Of a DNA stretch of 16,322 bases, positions 14,758 to 16,322 are shown one piece after another; positions within the stretch are counted from its first letter, which is position 1, and each line of letters starts with the position of its first letter. The stretch is taken from positions 1 to 16,322 of the forward strand of contig DATLYT010000147.1 in NCBI GenBank assembly GCA_035574455.1. The letters are read 5' to 3'. Origin of the DNA: DATLYT01 sp035574455. Lineage in GTDB: Bacteria; Bacteroidota; Ignavibacteria; UBA10030. Under the pieces are notes generated by a model. The model did not search any database. It saw only the letters and a program-made list of their open reading frames with translations, and had not been told where the DNA came from. The translations under genes and the position numbers were made by a program.

Positions 14758-15378
14758 CTACACTCCCCCTAAATGAAGCCGTTTGTTGCACCATACGGCT
14801 TCCGACTCAACGTTTGTAGCGACAATGAGAATACCATGACGTTTTTGTTGCTCAACAACCTGTTGAACAACTTTAATGCCTTCTGAATCAAGATTCGATG
14901 TCGGTTCATCCAGAAGCAACACATGAGGCCGATGCAAAAGAGCAAAGACAAACTTCAACCGCTGTTTCATCCCTGAAGAAAACGTGCGCACATAGTCATG
15001 ACGTTTCTCCCAGAGACTAAACTGCCGCAAGAGTCGCTCGCTTTCCTCTTCAATTGGCATCGAGTTAGCACGAATGCGAGAGAGGTAAAGCAAATTTTCC
15101 ATGGCGGAAAACTCGTCGTACAACTGGAGATAGGGACTGACCAAGCCAATCTTACCCCGCACCTCATCCGGTGTTAACACTGCTTGCTCGTCGCGGTACT
15201 CCACCGTTCCGCGCGTTGGCGAGAGAACGCCTGAGATAATCTTGACAAGAGTAGATTTCCCTGCCCCATTCTTCCCGGTAATAACAAGGGAGTCTGCACC
15301 ATCCAGCTCCAACGAGATATCGCGAAAGATCGGCCTGCGGTTAAACTCTTTGGTAATATTGCTTAGAACGAGTTTCAT
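14758..15378 (-). CDS. ccmA: ABC ATPase CcmA
   Basis: A 206-residue ATP-binding subunit that drives release of heme-loaded CcmE from CcmC. Walker A GKNGAGKST is at 35-43, the Q-loop glutamine is near Q85, the signature FSSGMKQR at 133-140, and Walker B VLLLDEPTSNLD at 153-164. The H-loop position is in LIVATNVESE: the usual histidine appears replaced by asparagine N189. ATG 15378 is preferred because it sits one base after the preceding stop and the ATPase fold begins at residue 2; an earlier in-frame start at 15438 would lie inside the preceding gene. Confidence 0.93.
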   Translation of the reverse strand: MKLVLSNITKEFNRRPIFRDISLELDGADSLVITGKNGAGKSTLVKIISGVLSPTRGTVEYRDEQAVLTPDEVRGKIGLVSPYLQLYDEFSAMENLLYLSRIRANSMPIEEESERLLRQFSLWEKRHDYVRTFSSGMKQRLKFVFALLHRPHVLLLDEPTSNLDSEGIKVVQQVVEQQKRHGILIVATNVESEAVWCNKRLHLGGV

Positions 15379-15379
15379 G

Positions 15380-16322
15380 CTATCGAACGACAGCAAGTTT
15401 CCATTGCTGTCTCGTCTCCGCGCATTCCAGCACAACAAAGCAAATCCCCGACCCTACGTTGTCACGAATGTCGTTGGTCGGCATGTAAACGTAGCGTTTC
15501 CCTAAGTACTCCGTTACAGGGTATGTTTGCGAAAAGAGTAGGTCCATCGAAGCGCTGAAAAAATAAACAGTCGCATAGGAGCAGGACGAAGTTACAGGAA
15601 GAGTAATCCTGGTCGCTTCTGACAGTCTAAGGGGATTTGGAGAAAGCTCGGCGAACCGTCTCGCGTCGGCCTTCTGGCTGGTTTGTAGATAGACAACCCG
15701 CCATTTCGATGGTTCATTCACGGAAAAACCGGCATAAAGACCACTGGACAAAACCTGATAAGGACTCGAAGGCGTCGAGGCGGAGAGTTGTAGCTCAAGC
15801 GATGCGAGGTCGTCCCGATTTTCATTGACTCGTGCGAGGTCGACGTTCGCCACGATTGCGAGCAGGGTATCTGCTGTGCCAGCAAATTGATAGACCTGAG
15901 ACGAGAGTGGATACGCTTCAGACCGTACAGAAACACCGCTGAATCCCTCCATCCCCATTTCCGCATTGGGTCTGAGGAGAGGATACTGCCGTCCCTCCGG
16001 ATAAAAACGTACAGTATCCGCGCGATGTGAGGTGAAGAAATTCCACTGGCTAAACTGCGCATACTCCTCTGCAAGGCTCGTTTGTCGACTGCGAAGCACT
16101 CGGTCCATTGAAGGTAAAAAGGTTTCAGACCCCATCAGTTCCCATGTTGAGCGGAGTATATTCCTGCCGAATCGTTTCACAAGATAATGTGCCCACAGCG
16201 ATCTCTCGTATCCCGGATAAATCGGGTTGAATGTTGTGAACGAAAACGAGCGATTCTGTATATCACGGAACTGTTGGAGATACTGCGGCAAATCATAGTA
16301 GTAATCATTCACCTCGGTAAAG
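15380..16322 (-). CDS. Predicted secreted protein, C-terminal part, protease-associated type
   Basis: The frame is open to the right edge, so the true start is outside the window; the GTG at 16312 is internal. The 5' visible part (FTEVNDYYYDLPQYL, then YERSLWAHYLVKRFG and ILRSTWE) recalls the region after the catalytic helix in uncharacterised secreted metalloprotease-like proteins (MXAN_6640-like). No HExxH is present here. This assignment is from memory of the pattern and is tentative. The last 70 residues (ATVYFFSASMDLLFS ... DNVGSGICFVVLE ... WKLAVVR) look like a FlgD-Ig/type IX secretion C-terminal domain, where 'SG(I/V)Y..' and a final 'K..VVR' are usual. The stop is one base before the ccmA ATG, so the two are probably in one transcript. 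It is likely an exported surface protein unrelated to heme handling. Confidence 0.6.
   Translation of the reverse strand, partial: FTEVNDYYYDLPQYLQQFRDIQNRSFSFTTFNPIYPGYERSLWAHYLVKRFGRNILRSTWELMGSETFLPSMDRVLRSRQTSLAEEYAQFSQWNFFTSHRADTVRFYPEGRQYPLLRPNAEMGMEGFSGVSVRSEAYPLSSQVYQFAGTADTLLAIVANVDLARVNENRDDLASLELQLSASTPSSPYQVLSSGLYAGFSVNEPSKWRVVYLQTSQKADARRFAELSPNPLRLSEATRITLPVTSSCSYATVYFFSASMDLLFSQTYPVTEYLGKRYVYMPTNDIRDNVGSGICFVVLECAETRQQWKLAVVR

Overview
The window holds two convergent gene blocks that meet at a bidirectional terminator near position 10370. The left block (+ strand, about 620-10339) is a metal-efflux and metal-handling cluster that points to Cu(I)/Ag(I). The right block (- strand, 10409-16322) is a complete ccmABCDEF cytochrome c maturation set in alphabetical order, preceded by the 3' end of a predicted secreted protein. 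At the far left lies the 3' end of a metallo-beta-lactamase-fold hydrolase gene.

Metal block: a short membrane or secreted protein with two Cys-Pro-Met-Met motifs; a CusC/TolC-like outer-membrane channel; a CusB-like lipoprotein adaptor carrying an N-terminal heavy-metal-binding domain; and a CusA-like RND pump that keeps the three-methionine metal site. These are followed by a class I SAM methyltransferase, a YtkA/FixH-like His-rich membrane protein, a secreted protein with a second heavy-metal-binding domain plus a Cys-rich module, a Spy/CpxP-like periplasmic protein, and a lipoprotein with an HMA (MerP/CopZ-like) domain. Gaps are 1-31 nt from the channel gene to the HMA lipoprotein, so this reads as one operon. 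A CsoR/RcnR-family regulator with its own promoter follows, and a 51-residue Cys-rich exported peptide abuts its stop codon. The likely logic is capture of Cu(I) by small periplasmic and lipid-anchored Cys/Met/His proteins, export by the CusABC-type complex, and sensing by the CsoR-like protein, which lacks the usual Cu(I) ligands.

Cytochrome block: ccmA, ccmB, ccmC, a 46-residue ccmD, ccmE and ccmF are separated by 1-58 nt. CcmE has a CxxxY heme-attachment motif in place of HxxxY, the hallmark of the variant called System I*. CcmC and CcmF retain their tryptophan-rich (WWD) motifs and heme-ligand histidines. The upstream partial gene ends one base before ccmA.

Organism: a Gram-negative bacterium (outer-membrane channel, lipoproteins, periplasmic proteins). 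A degenerate type IX-like C-terminal domain in the partial protein, the CcmE/CcmD types and frequent Shine-Dalgarno sequences suggest the Bacteroidota/Chlorobiota/Ignavibacteria (FCB) group. That placement is an inference from style, not from a marker gene. No rRNA, tRNA, CRISPR array, insertion sequence or phage gene was seen, and no stretch over 300 bases lacks a gene.
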